From NCBI RefSeq assembly GCF_017301635.1, contig NZ_CP071091.1, positions 6,460,001 through 6,524,000 on the forward strand: DNA of 64,000 nucleotides, in the 5' to 3' direction. The notes under the pieces are model-generated. The model saw only the letters and a program-made list of their open reading frames with translations. It did not search any database and was not told where the DNA came from. Within the stretch, counting starts at the first letter, position 1. Each line of letters starts with the position of its first letter. Positions 61,659 to 64,000 of the stretch are shown here, one piece after another. Position numbers and translations under genes: made by a program. Origin of the DNA: Myxococcus landrumus. Its GTDB lineage: Bacteria; Myxococcota; Myxococcia; Myxococcales; Myxococcaceae.

Positions 61659-63773
61659 TCAGCGCGGCGGCGCCGACGCCCTGGCGCTGCCGTTGGAGCC
61701 CGCGGGCAGGTGCGTGTCCAGCCACTCCACCGTGCGCCGCATCCGGTCCACGATGTGCTCCAGCCGGTTCAGGTTGTGGCCCTCGTCCGCATAGACGACG
61801 AGCTGCGTCTTCACCCCCAGCTCCTTCAGCGCGCGGTGGAACTCCAGGCTCTGCGTGACGGGGACCTCCAAATCCCGCTCCCCGTGCAGCACCAGCGTGG
61901 GCGTGCGCGCCAGCTTCACGTAGTTGATGGGCGAGCTGCGCGTGTACACCTCCGGCTCGTCGTACACGGACGCGCCGAAGTACGGCCGCATCCACGTGTC
62001 GATGCGGTTGGTGCCGTAGTAGCTCTGCCAGTTGGAGATGCCGGCGCCCGCCACCGCCGCGCGGAAGCGCTGCGTCTGCGTCACCGCCCACATCGACATG
62101 AAGCCGCCGTAGCTCCACCCCATCACCCCCAGCCGCGAGGGGTCCACCGGCGCCTTCGCCAGCACCGCGTCCACCCCCGCGACGATGTCGCGCAGGTCGC
62201 CGAAGCCGAAGTCGCGCCGGTTGGCCTGCACGAAGTCCTCGCCCTGGCCGAAGCTGCCCCGGTAGTTGGGCAGGAACACGTAGTAGCCGCGTGAGGTGAA
62301 CATCACCACGTCCGGCTTGAAGGCGGGCACCGCGCCCGCCGCCGGCCCGCCGTGAATCATCGTCACCATGGGCGCTCGCGCCGGCCCCGTGGGCGCCAGC
62401 GCCGGAGCGGGCGCCACCAGCCACCCCTGCATCTCCATGCCGTCGCCCTTCCACGTCACCTCGCGCGTCTCTCCCACCAGCGCGCGGAAGTCATCCTCGC
62501 GGCGCGTGACACGCTCCCATCCCCCCACCGGCCCCACCCACACGTTGGGCGAGCGCGCATAGGACTCACGCACCACCGCGCTCGTCTTGCCGTCCCGCGA
62601 CAGCGACAACCCCACCGGGCCCCCCGCGCTGATGCGCTCCGCGCCCTTCCACAGCAGCGACAGCTCGCCCTTCACCGGGTCCACCGAGGACACCGCCGAC
62701 TCGCCCCCCTGCTGCGCCCCGAACACCAGCTTGCGCGGCGCCACCCAGTCGAGCGACATCGCCGTCGCCTTCATCTTGGGCGTGAGGTTGCGCGGCTTGC
62801 CGCCATCCAGCGGCACCACCATCACATCGCCCCCGTTGGAGCCCTGGTCGCTCATCAGCCCTTCGATGACGGCGACGTGCTTCCCATCCGGGCTCCACAC
62901 TGGCTCCGCGAGCTGCCACTTGGGCGCGTACAGGACGCGCGCGCGGGCGTTCGCCGTCAGCTCCTGCACATGCAGCTTCGCCACCCACCAGTTCGCATCG
63001 CCCGGGGGCGGCGCCGCGGTGAAGGCCAGCCGCGTCCCATCCGCGCTCCAGGCGTACTCGTAGACGTAGAGCGACTCGGGAGAGACCACGCGGTGCGCGC
63101 CATCCGTCACGGACACCAGCGCCACGCGCCGCACGGGGCTCGCCTCGCGCACCACGCCCGTCTCACGCGCGCCGGGGGCCTTCGGCCCCTTGGCCTCGGC
63201 GGCGCCCGCGCCCTGCATCACCAGCACCGACAGCGACTCGCCATCCGGAGACCACCGCGGCGAGGCCAGCGGCCCCTCGAAGGACGTCAGCTTCCTGGCC
63301 ACGCCCTCCTTGATGTCGGTGACGTACAGCTGCTGCTGCCCGCCCTGGTGCGCGTCGGAGAGGAAGGCCAGGCGCCGGCTGTCCGGGCTCCAGGCGAGGG
63401 AGTCCTCCTCACAGGCGCGCGACTCGGGACAGGCCCACACGCGCCCGGCCACGGGCGCCTCTCCGCCCGGCTCCAGCACGTAGATGTGGCTGCCACCCGT
63501 CAGGGCCGGCTCCACCCACGCCACCCGCTTGCCGTCCGGAGACATCACCACCTGGCGAAAGCGCGACGCACGCGCCACCGCGCCCAGGATGGCCTCCACC
63601 GCCGGCCTGCCCACCTTCGTGGCGCCGGTCTTCGCCGTCATGCCGCCGCGCAGCAGCTCCGCGCCCGCCGCGAAGTCCACCAACGGCGTGGCCTGCGCGG
63701 GCACACCTGCCTGCGCGAAGGCCGGGGTCATCCACCCCAGCACCACAGCCAAACCGACACTTCTCGCCACCAT
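61659..63773 (-). CDS. S9-family (prolyl oligopeptidase-type) serine peptidase, exported
   Basis: 704 residues from the ATG at 63773; a GTG at 63785 and a TTG at 63782 are near and the ribosome-binding stretch GGGGGG is closer to these. Signal peptide VGLAVVLGWMTPAFAQ. Blades of the propeller contain PDGKRV, SPDSRR, SPDGES and SPDGKHV. The catalytic domain holds VMGWSYGGF with Ser554, Asp634 in HGERDLEVP and His666 in DEGHNLN. Same clan as the peptidase at 43-45 kb, but of a different subfamily, closer to acylaminoacyl or dipeptidyl peptidases. Export suggests peptide use outside the cytoplasm. Confidence 0.93.
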   Translation of the reverse strand: MVARSVGLAVVLGWMTPAFAQAGVPAQATPLVDFAAGAELLRGGMTAKTGATKVGRPAVEAILGAVARASRFRQVVMSPDGKRVAWVEPALTGGSHIYVLEPGGEAPVAGRVWACPESRACEEDSLAWSPDSRRLAFLSDAHQGGQQQLYVTDIKEGVARKLTSFEGPLASPRWSPDGESLSVLVMQGAGAAEAKGPKAPGARETGVVREASPVRRVALVSVTDGAHRVVSPESLYVYEYAWSADGTRLAFTAAPPPGDANWWVAKLHVQELTANARARVLYAPKWQLAEPVWSPDGKHVAVIEGLMSDQGSNGGDVMVVPLDGGKPRNLTPKMKATAMSLDWVAPRKLVFGAQQGGESAVSSVDPVKGELSLLWKGAERISAGGPVGLSLSRDGKTSAVVRESYARSPNVWVGPVGGWERVTRREDDFRALVGETREVTWKGDGMEMQGWLVAPAPALAPTGPARAPMVTMIHGGPAAGAVPAFKPDVVMFTSRGYYVFLPNYRGSFGQGEDFVQANRRDFGFGDLRDIVAGVDAVLAKAPVDPSRLGVMGWSYGGFMSMWAVTQTQRFRAAVAGAGISNWQSYYGTNRIDTWMRPYFGASVYDEPEVYTRSSPINYVKLARTPTLVLHGERDLEVPVTQSLEFHRALKELGVKTQLVVYADEGHNLNRLEHIVDRMRRTVEWLDTHLPAGSNGSARASAPPR

Positions 63774-63965
63774 CCGAATCAACACGTCCCCCCACGAGTC
63801 AGGAAGAGGCCACCACACTACATGAGTGAGACGTTTCCGCGCCTACCCACTTGTTACAGCCACTTCGTTGGACCTCGGAGAATGTGCGAGGAAAGCCGCG
63901 TCCATCTCCAGACAGAATCCCAACTTCGTGGCGAGCCTGCGTGCATCCGGTGAAGACTGCCGTCC

Positions 63966-64000
63966 ATGGCACGAACCGAGCTGGAGAAGATGCTGGCGGG
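63966..64000 (+). CDS. 5' end of a probable sugar O-acetyltransferase (maltose acetyltransferase-like)
   Basis: Only 11 codons and two bases are in the window: MARTELEKMLA followed by the first bases of a Gly codon. The motif E-K-M-L-A-G near the start is characteristic of the maltose/galactoside O-acetyltransferase N-terminal domain (Maa/NodL type). The reading is tentative for that reason. Confidence 0.5.
   Translation, partial: MARTELEKMLA

Overview
The DNA is very GC-rich with strong third-position G/C bias, and its gene content (DUF2378/TIGR02265 protein, TIGR02270-like HEAT protein, FHA-type sigma-54 activators, many lipoproteins, caspase-like protease, DUF4397 and RCC1 secreted proteins) points to a myxobacterium, most likely Myxococcaceae (Myxococcus or a close relative). 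This assignment rests on gene content and composition only. No rRNA, tRNA, CRISPR array, insertion sequence or phage gene was seen.

Layout. 1-6.4 kb (minus strand): the 5' two thirds of ileS, preceded by a tightly overlapping operon of TadE/TadG-like pilus-assembly proteins and two secreted proteins, one of them with four CX3C motifs. 6.5-7.9 kb: an FHA-domain sigma-54 activator. 8-19 kb: ATP-grasp (RimK-like) ligase, DsbA-like thiol protein, zinc-ribbon membrane protein, Gly/Asn/Ser-repeat lipoprotein, another lipoprotein, a TolB-like propeller lipoprotein, a lytic transglycosylase/amidase/golvesin-domain lipoprotein with a good sigma-54 promoter, a metallophosphoesterase, a DUF2378 protein and a hot-dog-like protein. 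19.6-25 kb: Kup potassium transporter, a large orphan hybrid sensor kinase (GAF-GAF-PAS-GAF-HisKA-HATPase) and a small secreted protein.

25.3-42.8 kb (minus strand) is one long type VI secretion cargo island: three tandem vgrG genes, a candidate polymorphic toxin, three tandem copies of a candidate immunity gene (the middle one broken by a frameshifting deletion), a DUF6484-like protein, a DUF4150 PAAR-like tip protein, a DUF3396 immunity-type protein, a HEAT-repeat protein, a DUF2169 protein and a ketosynthase-like protein lacking the usual Cys motif. No sheath, baseplate or ClpV gene is present, so the secretion machine must be encoded elsewhere.

43-51.5 kb: an S9 peptidase, then divergently a DUF4397 lipoprotein and an operon of RCC1-repeat lipoprotein, sigma factor, membrane anti-sigma factor with a ZAS motif, a 34-codon coupled ORF, and a caspase-like protease with a signal peptide, an EF-hand-like loop and a C-terminal region that looks like an outer-membrane barrel. 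This last module is the most interesting in the window: it has the parts for protease-controlled release of a sigma factor.

51.6-64 kb: fatty-acid desaturase (with an odd C-terminal extension overlapping the next gene), two paralogous lipoproteins, a TetR/alpha-beta hydrolase operon with matching candidate operator boxes, truncated hemoglobin, 5'-3' exonuclease, a DUF4398 lipoprotein with an OmpA-type partner, a GDPD-like protein, a GNAT acetyltransferase, an SMR transporter, a second S9 peptidase, and the first codons of a probable sugar O-acetyltransferase. Several convergent gene pairs are separated by GC-rich hairpins that may serve as terminators.
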